Source: Coffea arabica (taxonomy: Eukaryota; Streptophyta; Magnoliopsida; Gentianales; Rubiaceae). From it: a DNA stretch of 64,000 bases. Where the stretch lies: NCBI RefSeq assembly GCF_036785885.1, contig NC_092320.1, positions 16,865,557 through 16,929,556 of the forward strand. Reading direction: 5' to 3'. The notes beneath the pieces are model-generated. The model was not told the DNA's origin and ran no database searches. It saw only the letters and a list, made by a program, of their open reading frames with translations. Below are positions 46,257-60,827 of the stretch, one piece after another. The first letter of the stretch is position 1. Each line of letters begins with the position of its first letter. The position numbers and the translations under genes were made by a program.

Positions 46257-48894
46257 TCATATTGACACATAACCACCAGCACAACCATTTTGCCATGCTA
46301 AGTTGGACAAATCAGTACCACCAATAGCATACTTCCAAACATCCTCCATATTGAAATCAGAGGGGATCATGGTACCCCCTGATAAATGGACCGGTTCCAT
46401 ACTCAAATTAGAGGGCATCATGGTACCCTTTGATAAATGGAACGGTTCAGTGAACTCTTGAGTACTTTGAGTAATTGCTTCGAGCCCACCATGAGAATTA
46501 GTGTATCCTTGGAAATCTTGAAATAGATCATGAGGAAATTGGAAACTAGAAAGATCATAGATAACCTGGTTTGAATTGGCATCACCTCCTGTGTCTAGAG
46601 CGCTGGTAATATACTCCATACATTGATCGTTTGTAGAACCAGCAGCCAAATCATTGTCCTCATTCTGCATGGGAGCTTCATTCACTGTAAGACACTGGTC
46701 AAGATTTTCCCTCATCAATTCTTCCGTGTCACCTTCATTTTCATCTTTGTTTTTGCGTTTTATGTTCATATACAATCTACACAAAACTGGATCCGACTGT
46801 CAAAAATGAACAACATGTTAGTAATGTATAATGGAGTTTGGAAATAAAAAAAGCCATGCAAATGGACAGCCTATATTATTTGAGAAGTGGTTACTGAGCA
46901 CTTAGTAGAATATTGTTGTAAAGACTTGTAGATTAAGAAGTGGACACCACTACTCTTTTACATAATAGTGTATGTATGTACTATACTGACAGAAATCAAG
47001 AAGTAAATTGTTCTTGACTTGGTGGGTAGAGCTCGGTTGTCAAAGAGTTTTAATCACCACTTCCCGAAAATTATCAAAAAAAAAAAAAAAAAAAAAAAAC
47101 CCTAACTTGTTTCCTACTGAAAACTTATTCTTATGCTGTATATGAAGATTTCTACCTTCTAATGATTATATCTGTTGGACTCAAGCATGAAAACTGGGAG
47201 CGCAGGGAGAGGAAATCTCCTCCCAAGTTCTATATATTCATATTTTTTTTGAAAATTTTTCTATGTTGGTTCTGAAATTTACATGTGCATGCATGTTACA
47301 TCTTCAAATCCATCGTTGGTTGGGCAACATATATGTCTAGCTACCTAGGCGCACTATGTGTATAAACATCCAAAATGTGCCTATATATCCAAACTAAGAC
47401 ATGCATAGATAACACATAAAAGACATTAAAATGTTTCATGAAATAATCAGATGAGAAGGAGAAGAGAAGAAGTGAGAATAAGCATAGCATGAATTGTTAT
47501 TCTTATTACTGTCCATTGAAAAGATTATAAGAATACCTTGAAGTATATAAATAATATATAAAGCAAGTTAATCAGAAAATAAGTACTGGCTTGTACCTTG
47601 GGGTTATTTGCATGAATTCTATATTCATGCATCTTCCAAGCCGTTTTTTGACCAGGCCCAAGTAAGAAATCTAGTGACTTCCGGTAGCCGACGGTATTGC
47701 CATTGTAATAAATCTTCTTGTCTTTGCCGGTGGGTTTCCAAAATCCACCATCTCCACATGATCGAGAGGGACGGCTGCCTTTGGGGTATTTGTTCGTCAA
47801 ATAGGTGAAGAAGTACCATCCGTTCACGTTATGAAAGCTATCCGATTTGTATCTATCTGCGCATATATAATCAAAAAAGAAATAAGCAAATATATAGCAT
47901 AGTCATGCAATATTACAACAAAATAAAGAAAAAGGGGATCATAATTTATTTATCAAGGCTGCTTTTATTCAAATTTTGTTAGGGACAAATACCCATTTTT
48001 CAGACAGACAAGAATGTTAGTTATTAAATTAGACACATAGCCCAAACCCTAAACTAATCACTTTTACGTACGTGCATCAATGAGAAACCCTCTAACCCCA
48101 AATCTCATCTCTATGACGATGGTGTTTTCGTGATCTAAGGTGGTGGGTAGTATTTTAGGGTATCTTTTTGGTCCACCAACTATTTTTCGTGGAACACAAT
48201 TCACAATAAAATCCACAATCGGAAGAAACCAATCAAAAAACTTGAAATCATGAAGCCTAAAGATGGTTTAAATTTCAAAGATTTTGCCTAATTAATTGGG
48301 GATTATGGAATTAAAAGGGGTTCAATTATGCTCTATCGTTAAACAGCAAACACTTGTACATAGCATATTGTTATAAGAACATCAGACTATGTCAAATACT
48401 TTCCTTCGCATGGAGTAAAGTTCCCGAAAGGGTTTTCAGAACATATTTATCGAGAAAACGCCTAAAAGATGTTTTCCGAGTTCTTTATCCGAAAACTAGA
48501 AAAACAACTGTTAGAATAACATAAAGTTTTTTCAATTGTATAGATACTAACTTGTAAGTTCTTGAGGATTGTGGCCGTAGACATTGGCTTCATGAATTCT
48601 GTTAAGTGGTAATGGAGCCTTGGCGATCCTTTTCCTCAAGTAGTGTACAATTAGCTCTTCATCAGTGGGGCAAAACCTGTAACCGCGAGGCATAGAATCC
48701 AGAAAATTCTGTGAATTTTCGTGGAGAATTATGCCTTGCTGAACCGGTTGCTGCTGATCATTGAGGAGATACGGCTGGTGTTGATGTTGCAGTGGCTGCT
48801 GCTGTTGGCCCTGCAAGGGCGGCCAGTGGTGGTGGAGGAGGTGATCATGGAGGAGGTATGGCTGCTCCTCCCTCTGCTGGTGGTGATTATCCAT
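46257..48894 (-). CDS. NAC transcription factor, complete three-exon gene (Asn45 form)
   Basis: Exons are 48894-48552, 47856-47597 and 46796-46257, giving 380 residues. Exons 2 and 3 encode the same protein as the copies at 24663-27297 and 60828-63465; exon 1 has Asn at residue 45 like the exon at 262-604. The His/Gln-rich N-terminus, divergent NAC domain (about 68-215) and acidic Met/Gly-rich tail are as described for 24663-27297. A poly(A) run in intron 2 (about 47077-47099) varies in length between copies. With DUF642 42002-44133 on the other strand, the two 3' ends face each other across 2.1 kb. Confidence 0.92.
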
Positions 48895-50763
48895 GCTTGT
48901 TGAATGTTGAAGAGGCTTCTTTCGCTGGAGGCGCAGTTACCTAAAATAAGCGCCAAATGAGGTATATATATATTTTTGTCGTTGGGCTGCCAACCTGGCA
49001 CTAAATGTCCGGTACATCCGTACAAGTGGGGTCGGGTATAGACTCCAGTTGCAGTACAATTCTACTTCTTCTTCTACTTCTCCCCGAATTATACTCAATT
49101 ATTTTGAAATTTTGGATAACAATAAGAACATTCTTCCATGCCGCCTGTCTATATATCATAATTTTTATAATTTAATACCTAAGGTAATAAAGTTTTAATA
49201 AATTTATAATCTAAGACAAAAGAATAAGAGTTAAAGTTGTCTTAATGTAGCATAATCTTTGAAAATTATAGTAATTTAATCCATATTTGTCGTTCCATAA
49301 CTTTTAAATATTGTTAGTCCACATATAGATTTATGAATTAATCTTCTATATATTGGCACTTTCGCTATTGGATGCGTGATACACAATCTGAATTTAAATT
49401 AATCCAAATTTTATATATGTGTCATGTATCTAACCGTGATATTGTACACATTGTTAGTGTATATAAGAATAACTCTAGATTTATACATTTTTTTTTTCTA
49501 ACTTATGGTATAGGTCCATACCCGTGTTATATCCATCCCATATTTTACTAACTATGCTTATCACTTTATTGTTGAAACTTAACATCGCACTTGTGAAGCT
49601 TACCCATAATATTCATGAAAATAAATTTAAGTTTTTTATGGACAAATAGTATGTAAATGGCTAAAACTATAATTTTATAATAATCTTAAATTTACATACC
49701 ATAATCGAGTGTATATTGCTTCTTGTTTTGAAATTTGCACTAACTTCACTATTCCTATTATTGTTATTGGTAAAAATGCTTCGATTTAAAACACAATAAA
49801 ATCAAATTTTGTGGCCTTTCTAATATAGTGGTTATTTTTACTCGAAAATTAGTAAATCTTGCTTACATTACACAGATTGTATGCTTTTTCACCAATATAA
49901 TCAAAAGAACTTTATACCTTGACAAAACAAATAGAAAAAATGACAACACCATGAGTATAATGGTGAGCAACTGCCATACATGTCACATTATGAGTTTAGG
50001 CATGATTTGTATAAATAATAACTAATCTAATAATTGGTTGACATGCGATGCATATGACAGGTTAGGGGATTTCAATTGCAACATGAAAATGAAAATGTGA
50101 TTCTTTTTAAAGAATATCAATAGTGGTTTTCTATAAATGGAAATATATTGTAGCATATACCACTTATGCATTGAAGGAATTTGTAGTTTGAATCGTAGCA
50201 ATTGAGTACCTATTGCTTTTTAGTTTTTTAAGTACCTATTATTTATTTCATTACAAAGTTTAAATATTTACATTCAGATAGAGTAATGCTAATGACACTT
50301 CAATTATTGTTAACGACACTGAGTTTACCTTTATAAAAGTTGGTCAAGAAAATGAAGTGTCAATGACAACAATTGTTAAACTAAAACAATTTTCTTTCTT
50401 TTGGGAAAATCAAACTACTTTCCCAAGTATATATTTCACTTTTATGTTTTAAAAAATCTCAATCTGTTAATTAAATTCACAATGTTGCTATTATAAAAAA
50501 TATTCCTTCTCAAATTAACATGAATGAGTAGATGTAAGATATAAATGTGGTAAAATATCGCTCATACACATGTCATGGATTTTTTAAATTTTCAACAAAC
50601 AATGATTTTGTTGTTAAAAATATAACATGGTAATCTGTTGTGGTAATTATTTTAGGATTCTTTTGTACATGAAATGAATTTAATTTAAATTACACAATAG
50701 ATTATATGGGCATGTGAATTTTTTTATTGGTTGAGGTAATTAATATCTTTTTATTGAACCGTT
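48895..50763. other. NAC 5' flank / spacer (alpha copy 2)
   Basis: Homologous to 605-2473; no gene seen. A TATA-like run is at about 48962-48977. Confidence 0.6.
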
Positions 50764-51547
50764 AGTGGTGATTGCTAGTCTTTTTTTTTTTTTTTTTTTT
50801 TAGCAGATTCAACGATCACAGATCATTTTCCCTTGATAAGTGATAACTAGTTCCATAATTTCTGTTGCCAAAACCAAGTTCACTTCTGGACACCCTTGCA
50901 CTTGCGCACATACATGACATCGATAACCAGTATATCCTCAACGTAACAAGAAATATTTATTTCAACAGCACAACATCATTATCCATCAATGGATCAAAAT
51001 TACTTTTATGTTTAAGACAGAAGATGCAGAAGGAGGGCGCAGAATAAGGAACAAGGTTCATATTTTGGCATCAGAATTTGCAGGAGTGAACTTGAGTGAA
51101 ATGCTATTGACACAATGACGCTCGTCTGTTGGTGTCGGGAATCCTTCACCCTTAAACACATGACCAAGATGCCCACCACAAGCAGCACATGTAATTTCTA
51201 TCCTCCTTCCATCTGGGTCAGGAGTGCGATTTATTGCTCCAGGAATGCCCTCATAGAACGCTGGCCATCCACATCCAGAGTTAAATTTAGTTGTGGACCT
51301 ATACAGGGGAGTTCCACATCCTGCACAGTTGTAGACACCTTCACCATAGAACTTGTCATATTCCCCTGTACCTGGATACTCGGTCCCTTTTTGTCTGAGA
51401 ATGCGGAACTGTTCAGGAGAAAGAACTGCACGCCATTCTTCCTCAGACTTCTGAACTGATCCGGGTGCAGCAGTCATGGCTACGACCCCACCTCTGATGC
51501 CTCTCTTGCTCTGATAGTGAACCGATGCCAAGTGGTGATTGCTAGTC
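50764..51547 (-). mobile_element. Retroposed MsrB copy with poly(A) and 17-bp TSD (duplicate)
   Basis: TSDs AGTGGTGATTGCTAGTC are at 50764-50780 and 51531-51547, with the T21 tract at 50781-50801. It was carried here by the segmental duplication, not by a second insertion, since target, tail and truncation point are the same as at 2474-3257. Confidence 0.95.
51058..51477 (-). CDS. Methionine-R-sulfoxide reductase B retrogene (duplicate)
   Basis: Identical 139-residue product to 2768-3187 from the ATG at 51477. The zinc-binding C51, C54, C97 and C100, resolving C69 and catalytic C122 are all intact. It is intronless and has no transit peptide. It lies 2.2 kb upstream of the NAC ATG at 48894, on the same strand; any promoter must come from the insertion site. 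Confidence 0.85.
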   Translation of the reverse strand: MTAAPGSVQKSEEEWRAVLSPEQFRILRQKGTEYPGTGEYDKFYGEGVYNCAGCGTPLYRSTTKFNSGCGWPAFYEGIPGAINRTPDPDGRRIEITCAACGGHLGHVFKGEGFPTPTDERHCVNSISLKFTPANSDAKI

Positions 51548-51916
51548 AAGGGTGAAACTACAATAAAAAATAAAGTTAGTGAGAAAAGTGCAAATGGCTA
51601 TGGGTTTTAGTGCTTAAAACAAAACAAAAAAAGGATAAAATTTTTCTTTTTGAGTTATAAAGTGTCCTTCCATGTGATAGAACTCTCTATTAAAATTTGA
51701 AACGGTTAAGAATTCACAAAATTTTTTAAATTTTAATAGTAAGTTTAACTTAAAGAAAAATAAATTTTATCAACCAGGAAATTTACTGAAATTGTAAATT
51801 TCCTATATGACTAAAACTTACTGTTTTAGGGGATGTACTTACCAATTTTCTAATAAACTTACCAACACTAATATTGATTATTTAATACGATATTGGAAAA
51901 AATGCTAAAAAACTAA
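51548..51916. other. Spacer
   Basis: Homologous to 3258-3626; no gene seen. Confidence 0.55.
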
Positions 51917-53850
51917 GGGGGTGCTTGGTTGGAGGGTATAGGAATCAAGAATTGGATTGAGCCCCAAAATTGTTGCTTGGCTAATGGGTATAGGTTTTGA
52001 AATTTTGGAATGATTCATGAAAAATTAGTCACTCTCCATACCCAAGTAGATTGGAGGGTTTTGATGAATCCCACATTTGATTCCAAAATCTTAAAAAAAA
52101 AAATTATTTTTGGGATTTTTTTTAAATATATACTGGCTCTGTTTCTATATATTAATATTTATTATTTCAATTTTGTTTTATAATATGTATATTAATATAT
52201 ATTTAATATATATATAAATATATATATTTATTTCAATTGATATAATATATCTAATATACATATTAATATTAATATAATTTATATATATAATAAAATATAA
52301 ATATTAATTGAAATATACATATTATAAAACAAAATTGAAATAAATATATTTATATATTTATATAAATATATTTTAAACAAAAATATTTATATATAAATAT
52401 ATATTATTTATTTCATTTGATATAATATATATAATATACATAATTGAAATATACATATTAATATTACTATAATTTATATATATATAATATACATAATTGA
52501 AATATACATATTAATATATATTAATATACATATTATAAAACAAAATTGAAATAAATATATTTATAAATTTATATAAATATATAAATCAATACTATCAAAA
52601 CTATAATAGGCTTGAATACATTAGATGGTAATCACGAAGTTAACCAGTCTCATCTAATCAGATCTAAACTTGTAGATCTACACTATCAGTAGCATAAATA
52701 AGAAAGATGGTAATCACGAAGTTAATAAACTATTTTTCCTAAACAGATTATAAAGGATAGTGTGAAAATTTACAAGAAAAGATCTTACCTTTTGAGAAGA
52801 ATTAACTATACATGACGACCATATTTCCATCATATTAAAGATAGTAAAATAAACCTACGAGAATAGATCTAAATCTTTTGAGAAAGATTAACTATGCATG
52901 ACGACCATATTTCCAAACAAAATCATAAGATTGATAGTAAAAACCCATTTTCCCTGGATCTGATCTTGTGACACTTCCCCGTCCTAGAGCATCACACCCT
53001 AAGAACCTCAACGCCCCTACAGAGCCAAATCCCTCATGGTCTTACCTGGACCGGACGTTGGCACTTACTGGATCCATGTCATTCAATCAGATCCAAAGTT
53101 GTGAAATCAATACTATCAAAACTATAATAGACTTGAATACATTAGATGGTAATCACGAAGTTAACCAGTCTCATCTAATCAGATCTAAACTTGTAGATCT
53201 ACACTATCAGTAGCATAAATAAGAAAGATGATAATCACGAAGTTAATAAATTTCATCAGGAAGATTTAATCTTGTAGATCTACACTACCAACATCATAAT
53301 GGTATACTAAATATAAATAAATTTATAAATATATATAAATATATTTTAAACAAAAATATTTATATATAAATATATATTATTTATTTCAATTGATATAATA
53401 TATATAATATACATAATTGAAATATACATATTAATATTACTATAATTTATATATATAATATACATAATTGAAATATACATATTAATATATATTAATATAC
53501 ATATTATAAAACAAAATTGAAATAAATATATTTATAAATTTATATAAATATATATAAATAAATATATTTATATAAATATATTTTAAACAGAAAATTAATA
53601 TTTATATATGAATATATATATATGGTGGATGAGTATGTGGGATAAGCATTTGAACGAGGAAGAAGAAAGATATGAAAAGAAAAAAGAAATTAAAGGTAAA
53701 AAATTGATTATTAAATTTTGATACCCATTCCTTACCAATATTTACCAAGCAACCCCATTTGTAATCATACCTTTGTCCAAAACCCATACTAATTTTTTGT
53801 AAATGTTTCCAATTACAATTCCGATTCCTAAACATGAACCAAGCGGCCCC
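51917..53850. mobile_element. Non-autonomous PIF/Harbinger-like element (duplicate), TSD TAA
   Basis: Copy of 3627-5560 at +48290; TAA at 51914-51916 and 53851-53853. Confidence 0.8.
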
Positions 53851-53853
53851 TAA

Positions 53854-54403
53854 TCTTTTGCCAAAGTTAATGGAATCCGGCAGTAGTGGATTACCCCATT
53901 GTTGTTACTATGACTTGCAATACCGTAGCATTGTCCTTTAATAAGGACACGCTGGGAGAGGAATGGGTTGGATAGTAAGAAGGGGTGAATGTAAGTAAGA
54001 GAAATCTCCTATTTATATTTAAGAAAAAAAGTTCACAGTATAATGCAAGCAGAATAGTGAAGTTAAAAATTTGCTAGAGCGGAGGATGGGATTTAAAATC
54101 ATTATGAAAAATGTTATCGAGTCCATAATATTGTTATTGAAATCTTATGATACGTGTTGCAAGTAAACCAAAAGGGATGCCAAGAAAAGGTTGTATAACA
54201 TCCAAATAAAGAATGGAGTGTTTATTATTAGGTGGAAATCACACTCCACTACTAATCAAAACCAGGCCGATGGTAACGACTTAAAAAAAATTAAGTTTGA
54301 TTTGTATTTTAATCAAGAACTCTTTTTTTTGTTAGAAGGTCAATTGTAATCCAACTAAACTACTGTGGGAGGCTCCAGACCCACAGTGACACCTATAAAA
54401 AAA
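53854..54403. other. Spacer with direct-repeat arm
   Basis: Homologous to 5564-6113; no gene seen. Confidence 0.5.
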
Positions 54404-55461
54404 GGAGGGTTATTATCACTTTACTCTCTTAACATTCAGTGCCACTATCAATTTTTTCCTTAACGTTATTTTATAGTCATTTTGCCTCCAAAACTAACGA
54501 TCAAATTTAATGGAGTATATTAATTAAAGTAAAAAGACATGTTTAGCCCTTAAAATTATTATCACTTTATCCCCTTAAACTATAACCTCATTATCAATTT
54601 ACTCCATAGAGTTTTTTTTAGACAATTTATCTCACCATTAAATTAACTTAGTAAGTTAAAGAGTTTTAGAAGAAAGTACCCTCCTTTTTGTATAATAAAA
54701 ATAATAAAAAATTTAGAGTGACTCTTCTCCTTTTTAGTATCAAGAAAAAAAAGTCAAAGTGCTAATCTCTTTCTTCTTGACAATTTTATTAATATTGAAA
54801 AAATAGAAAGATAGGGAGGGGAATGGGAGAGAGAGAGAGAGAGAGTTCAATTCTTTTTTTTAAAATACAAATAAGAAAGAATTAAATACTTTTATTATAT
54901 AAAAATTAATTCACTTTTCTGTTTACGACCAAATTCCAATCCTAATTCCGACAACCTTAAAGTAATATGATAATGCTAGACTCTTCTTTATTTTCTTTCT
55001 TTGCAAAATCTGATATTCTGTCTCCTTCTTTCCTATCTTCTTTTCTTTTCCAAATATTAATAAGTGTGAAAAATTTTTTGAGAAAACCATTTTATTTTTA
55101 TGTTTTTGGATCTCTTAAAGTAAAAAAAAACGGAAGAATAACCTTTTCAATTTTTTTTTAATTATATACAAAAAAGAGTAAATATATTAAAATTTTTTTG
55201 ACCATACTAGTTAGAGTAACGATGAGATAAAATGCCTAGAAAATAATGTTAGGAATTAAAACGACTGTATCACTATAATTTTAAGGGATAAAGTGATAAT
55301 AATAATAATGTGATAATGCTATAAAATAACGGAATATTTTTGTCTAAAATTTCTTAATATGTTGGATTGAATTACTTATAGGGTGAAATGACTAAAAGAT
55401 AATGTTAAGGGTTAAATTGATAGTAGTAATATAGTTTAAAGGGATAAAGCGATAATAATCC
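54404..55461. repeat. MITE-like inverted-repeat element (duplicate)
   Basis: Copy of 6114-7171 at +48290, with the short (GA)n form. Confidence 0.55.
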
Positions 55462-55573
55462 AAAAAAAATTAAGCTTGATATGTATTTTAATCAAGATTT
55501 TTGTTGGTATTTTAATGCAACTAAACTACTAGGGGAGGCACCTATTAAATCTACTAATGGAGATTTGATTGAG

Positions 55574-55759
55574 GCCACTGGCCATTTGGTCCAGTGGTCA
55601 TCACCATAATGGTGATGCTGGAGGTCAGGGGATCAACCCCTGCCTCCCACAATTTGGCCACAATATGTGGCTGGTCTTAGTTGACCATCCCTTTGCCCCT
55701 TCCCCTAGACTAGGCTAGAGTAGGTTATACAACATCTATCGTTGCGATAAAAAAAAAAG
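55574..55759 (+). mobile_element. tRNA-derived SINE (duplicate)
   Basis: Copy of 7284-7469; 12-bp TSDs are at 55562-55573 and 55760-55771. Confidence 0.9.
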
Positions 55760-55771
55760 GATTTGATTGAG

Positions 55772-56510
55772 GGATCTGCTTCAGAAATTTATACTCATCA
55801 CCGTACCCAAGTACGGCCACGTGCTCGCAATTCTTGGAGTTGGTATTTTAAGGATGATGTTTTTACCCGATCTTCAACATCGCCAAAAACTTCTAACCAT
55901 AACTAGTAAAATGCTTTCATATCAATTACGAGATTAGTTATCAATTGGGATCAATACGTTGGTTCCTTTACAATGCCAATCCCATGTTTATTATTTTGAC
56001 ATTCAATTAATGTCTCACTCAATAGATAAGTGAAGCATATGATCTACACATGCTTATATAGTTCATTAGAAGATGCCGTTAGAATAAAGAAACTCAAGAT
56101 CCAATCTCAAGTGCCAAGCAAGACCTTGAAAGTACTTTGGAGGTATTTGAATATCAAGAACTGAAATAAAAGAAATGAAGCTTCGTCATGTGGGATATCC
56201 AGAGATTCAAAGTACATAGTACAAATCACGCCAACCTATGAAGACTTCAGTACCCTTTGGAAATGGAATTGCAGACTTTATCACTCATCTCAACGGCTAG
56301 ATTAATGTCCAAGATGGGCCTAATATTTGTTTTTTGTTTTGGGAACGAGAAATTGAGACAATCCGACACACTCAAGCCTGGTTGTATGGCATGATATTGA
56401 TAACATGTCCCTCTTATCTATTCTTAGACCTTCTAACTTAAGTTTTAAATATATGTATACATTCTCATTTGCTTTTATCCTGCGTCACATTGGCAGTTTC
56501 ACTGCTAAAA
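55772..56510. other. DUF642 5' flank (alpha copy 2)
   Basis: Homologous to 7482-8220; a TATA-like stretch is at about 56447-56460. No other gene. Confidence 0.45.
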
Positions 56511-58644
56511 ATGGCTTCCATTCTCTCCCTCTGCATTTTATTCATAATGTGTATTTACCAAAGCCTTTCTTTCGCGGCTGTTGCGCCATTTCTTGATGGT
56601 ATGCTTTAAATAGTCTTTAATTTTTTTCATATAAAATTGCTAAATTAACTTTTCTTAGGTACGAGCTAACCCTGGTACAATTTTTTTTTTTTTTTTTTTT
56701 GGGTTTATGCCAAATAAAGTCACTTTACCATATCATTTTTATGTCAGCACTCAGCACATGACGGAGCGAATATCAAATCTTACCTATTAATTTCACTTGA
56801 CATGCAAACATGATCCACGTAAATTGTAGAAAAATCAAATGCGCAGCGTTAATTTTCTCTAACATGTTCAACATCAAGAGCAACACGAACCCGTTTGAAT
56901 TTTTGATTTTGAATCTAATGGTGTTTGACTTGTCTTTTCGATACTTGGAAAAGGTTTTTCGCTCTGGACTTCTTTTTAATCATTGATATGAACTGACCTT
57001 CTATGTACTCTTCCTCTTTATTATTATTTTTTCTGAAAAATTCGAACAATGGCAGGATACAAGAACAAGGAGAAAAATTTACTCATAACTGGCAGTAGTA
57101 GTATGTTTTTCTAACCATATTCCTGTTTACATTTTGCAGGTCTACTAGAAAATGGTAACTTTGAGGAAGGGCCAAAGGTATCAAACCTTAAGAAAAGACA
57201 GATCATAGGAAAATACTCCTTGCCCAAATGGGAAATTCATGGCATAGTTGAATATGTTTCAAGTGGACCGCAACCTGGTGGTTTTTACTTCGCAATCCCT
57301 CGTGGGGCTCAGGCAGCGAGGCTTGGAAATGAGGCTTCCATATCTCAATATGTTAAGGTGAAACCTGGAGCAATGTACTCATTGACCTTTGCAGTCACCA
57401 GGACTTGTGCCCAAGATGAGAAGCTAAGGGTTTCTGTCCCTGGTTTTTCGACTGAACTCCCAATTCAAACACTGTTTAGCAGCGATGGTGGTGATACTTA
57501 TGCATGGGCTGTTAAGGCAACTTCTGATGTTTTCAAGGTTACATTTCATAATCCTGGAATTCAAGAGGATCCTACCGGTGGACCTCTTCTGGATGCAATT
57601 GCAATCAAGGAGATACTTCCTCTCAGATACACTAAGGGTAAGTCCTCTTCCAAATTTGGAATTTTTTTCCAATATCATCTGCCTCCCAGATCTTTAAGCA
57701 GATTTGTGAAAGCTCGATATTGGCCAGTACAAGAAAAATGTTAATGGCACACACTTATCTGTTAATGATACTCCTCTTGACTTTTCTAATGGCAGTTGTA
57801 AATTCAAAGAAAAACATGGCAATTTTTATCTGATTCACATGGCAAAAGGTTGAAAAAAAAAAGGGTGCCGTTCACAGAGAAAGGAGTGCCATTAACATTT
57901 ATCCCAAAATAATTGTCTGAATTGTTGGGCAATCGTCGTAAGTTGATCACAACCCAACTGCCTTTTTGTTCCTTTTATTATTGACTGTCGATATTCGTTC
58001 ACGAAGACACTATCTTTAAAATATAAATTTGTAGTTTCTTCTAAATATATAGTAAATGTTAACCAATGCAATGTATATTTTATAATTCATAGAAAGCTCC
58101 TAATTTGCACTGAAGCTATGCAGGTAACTTGGTCAAAAATGGTGATTTTGAAACCGGCCCTCATGTGTTCAAGAATTTCTCAACTGGGGTGCTGCTCCTC
58201 CCTAAGAGGACGGACATCTACTCATCGCTCCCTGGATGGATTGTTGAATCCCTCAAACCAGTTAAGTATGTTGACTCGAAGCATTTCTCCGTTCCCCAGG
58301 GACTTGCAGCTATTGAATTGGTTGGAGGAATAGAAACAGCTATTGCACAAATCATAAGAACAGTACCTAACAAGTTCTACTTTCTTTCCTTCGCTTTTGG
58401 GGATGCTAGGAATGGTTGTCATGGATCAATGACGATTGAAGCTTTTGCAGCTAGGAAAACCATAAAAGTTTCATTTACATCAACTGGAATTGGTGGATCC
58501 AAGACTGCCATCCTCAAGTTTCAAGCACTTTCAAACAGAACAAGAATAACCTTTTATAGCCCAAATTATCACACAAAGCTTCATGACTATGGTCACATAT
58601 GTGGTCCTGTTTTGGATGATGTTATAGTGTTTCCTCTCAAATAG
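56511..58644 (+). CDS. DUF642 secreted cell-wall protein (alpha copy 2), three exons
   Basis: Exons are 56511-56598, 57140-57637 and 58124-58644, giving 368 residues with the same protein as 8221-10354. It carries Val127 and Gly176, so the DPxCGPL cysteine of domain 1 is lost here too. Signal peptide, both domains and splice sites are intact. It converges on NAC 60828-63465. Confidence 0.92.
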
Positions 58645-59131
58645 TCACTGTTTGGGTGAAGATCAAACAGAGTGATCAAAAAGCAACATAGTTTTGGAAG
58701 CTTTTTCTTTTCTTTTTTGTTAGTTCATGAACAAGACAACCCAAACCCATAAACATCGATCCACGGTATGAGGGAGGGGAAGCGGGCATGAGATATAAAT
58801 TGTGTAATTTATATCTCTATACTATTAAAAAAAATCTTTCTAGTTTCTAAAGTTTAGGCTTCAAATATTGCATAGGATCAATTTAAGCCATTCATTTTAT
58901 TTGTTTTTTGTTTTTTGTTTTTTGTTGTTATGTCATTGGTGTGTAATGTTGAAAGCTATAACCTTGGATTTAAGCATTTTTTTTTTTTGGCTAACATTGC
59001 ATTTTTTTTTAATATCTTGACATTACTACAAGTCTATAACCTTGGATTTAAGAAGTGTTTTTTTGGCTAACATTGCAATTTTTAAATATCTTGACATCTA
59101 TCATTGCTGCACTGTTATTAGGATTATATAA
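58645..59131. repeat. DUF642 3' flank with ~75-bp tandem duplication
   Basis: Copy of 10355-10841; no gene. Confidence 0.6.
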
Positions 59132-60113
59132 GAGATAATTTCAAAAACCTCCCTTGAGGTTTTTTCTAATCACACCTAACACCCCTCAAGTCTCTAAAAT
59201 CACACTTAACACCCTTAGAATGACAACCTTTGTAACATAATAGCCCTTTTATGTAAAAATATATTAAAAAATATGTTTAGTAGAGGGACTATAGTATTCT
59301 TCCAATTTTGCCCTTTTGTTAGTTGATTTTTAAATTTTAGAAGATTAAAATAAAAACAAATAGAACTACAATATTTACATAGAAATTGAAGGAGTGTAAG
59401 TACAATAACTGCTGAATTGTATCATTTTTGTTGATTCATATGACCATTATAAGATCTGTGCCAAAGTTTTTGATAGAAAGGAAAAAAAAATTTTGAATAC
59501 TGTTTGTTAACCAGTTTTTTCAAAAATTTTGTTTTTGATAATTGAAAACCATTATAGGTATATTTAATATGCATTTTTTCCATGATTTCAATTGCATCCC
59601 AGCATTTTTTTCACCAAATGAATGATTTTAACATATTTTTCCCTCACCTCTTACTGATTAAACTACATAACAAGATAAAATCGTAGTTAAAAAAAGATAG
59701 ATTTTCTATGTTTAGATTATCTAAGTACCTCAAAACCTATCTTCTGTTGCATATGCAAAAAAAATAGAGCCCAAATTTTATGGCATTTTTGTTACTTTAT
59801 TTTTACATAATCGAACATAAATGTTTTTTCCTTTTTCTTGCCTTTTCTTGCATAAGAAATATGAAAAGGCAAAAAGGAATCAACTTGTTTTTATTTTCAT
59901 CTTCTAGTTTTCAAAAATCAACTTGCAAAAGGGCGAATGTGGAAGAATATTATAGTCTCTCTCTTAAATACATTTTTAATACTATTTTTACCTAAACGGG
60001 TTGATATGCTACAAAAGTTGTCATTCTAAGGGTGCTAAGTGTGATTTCAAAAACTTTAGGGGTGCTAGGTGTGATTAGGAAAAACCTCAAGGAAGGTTTC
60101 TGAAATTATCCCG
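59132..60113. mobile_element. Long-TIR MITE, copy 4, TSD TTATATAA
   Basis: Same element and site as 10842-11823; TSDs are at 59124-59131 and 60114-60121. Confidence 0.85.
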
Positions 60114-60121
60114 TTATATAA

Positions 60122-60827
60122 TTTGAGCTATGATTTGATGTGTCTGTTATTAGGATTATATAATCTGAAATATGATTTGATGTATTCATGTGTGTATGTA
60201 TGTGTGTTTTTAAACGATTTATTCGTTGGATCCTGATTTTGAAAACTTGAATTTAGTATTTGGGTTGCTAGTCATTTTCTTTTTTCATTGGAAGGGAGAA
60301 CATACTAAATTAATGTAACCACCAAACCATCAATCGATAATCCATTCAGTCTATCCGTCATAGAGTTTTGTTTTAAAAGCGCAATCTGTCCTGATGACCT
60401 ACCAATTCTTTTGACCGCTCATGGTTATGAAAAAAATTTTAACTAATTACAAATTATTTATTTTTAACTAAAGACTAGCATATGTGAAAATAATTTATAA
60501 GTAAGTTGTTTTGAAGGCTTGTAATTAATATAGCTAACCATAGGATGTGGAAGTGTTCATGTTTGAAAGGAAGAAGAAAAATCGCAAATATACACTACAC
60601 ATAGACCATAAGGAAAAAACTCAACATATACATAAGTGAAAATTAAGTAAGTAAAGAAACAAGCATGGATTGTTGCCCATATCAATCAAGACGAAATTAG
60701 TAATTAAAACCTGCTAAAATCCTTGTCCTTGTTTATACATTGCATACAACAACACCACTACTGTAATCAAAATATGTATGATACTTCTACTTATTGCCTG
60801 AATTCTCACCATCAATTTTGAGAGAGG
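60122..60827. other. NAC 3' flank
   Basis: Homologous to 11832-12537; no gene seen. Confidence 0.55.
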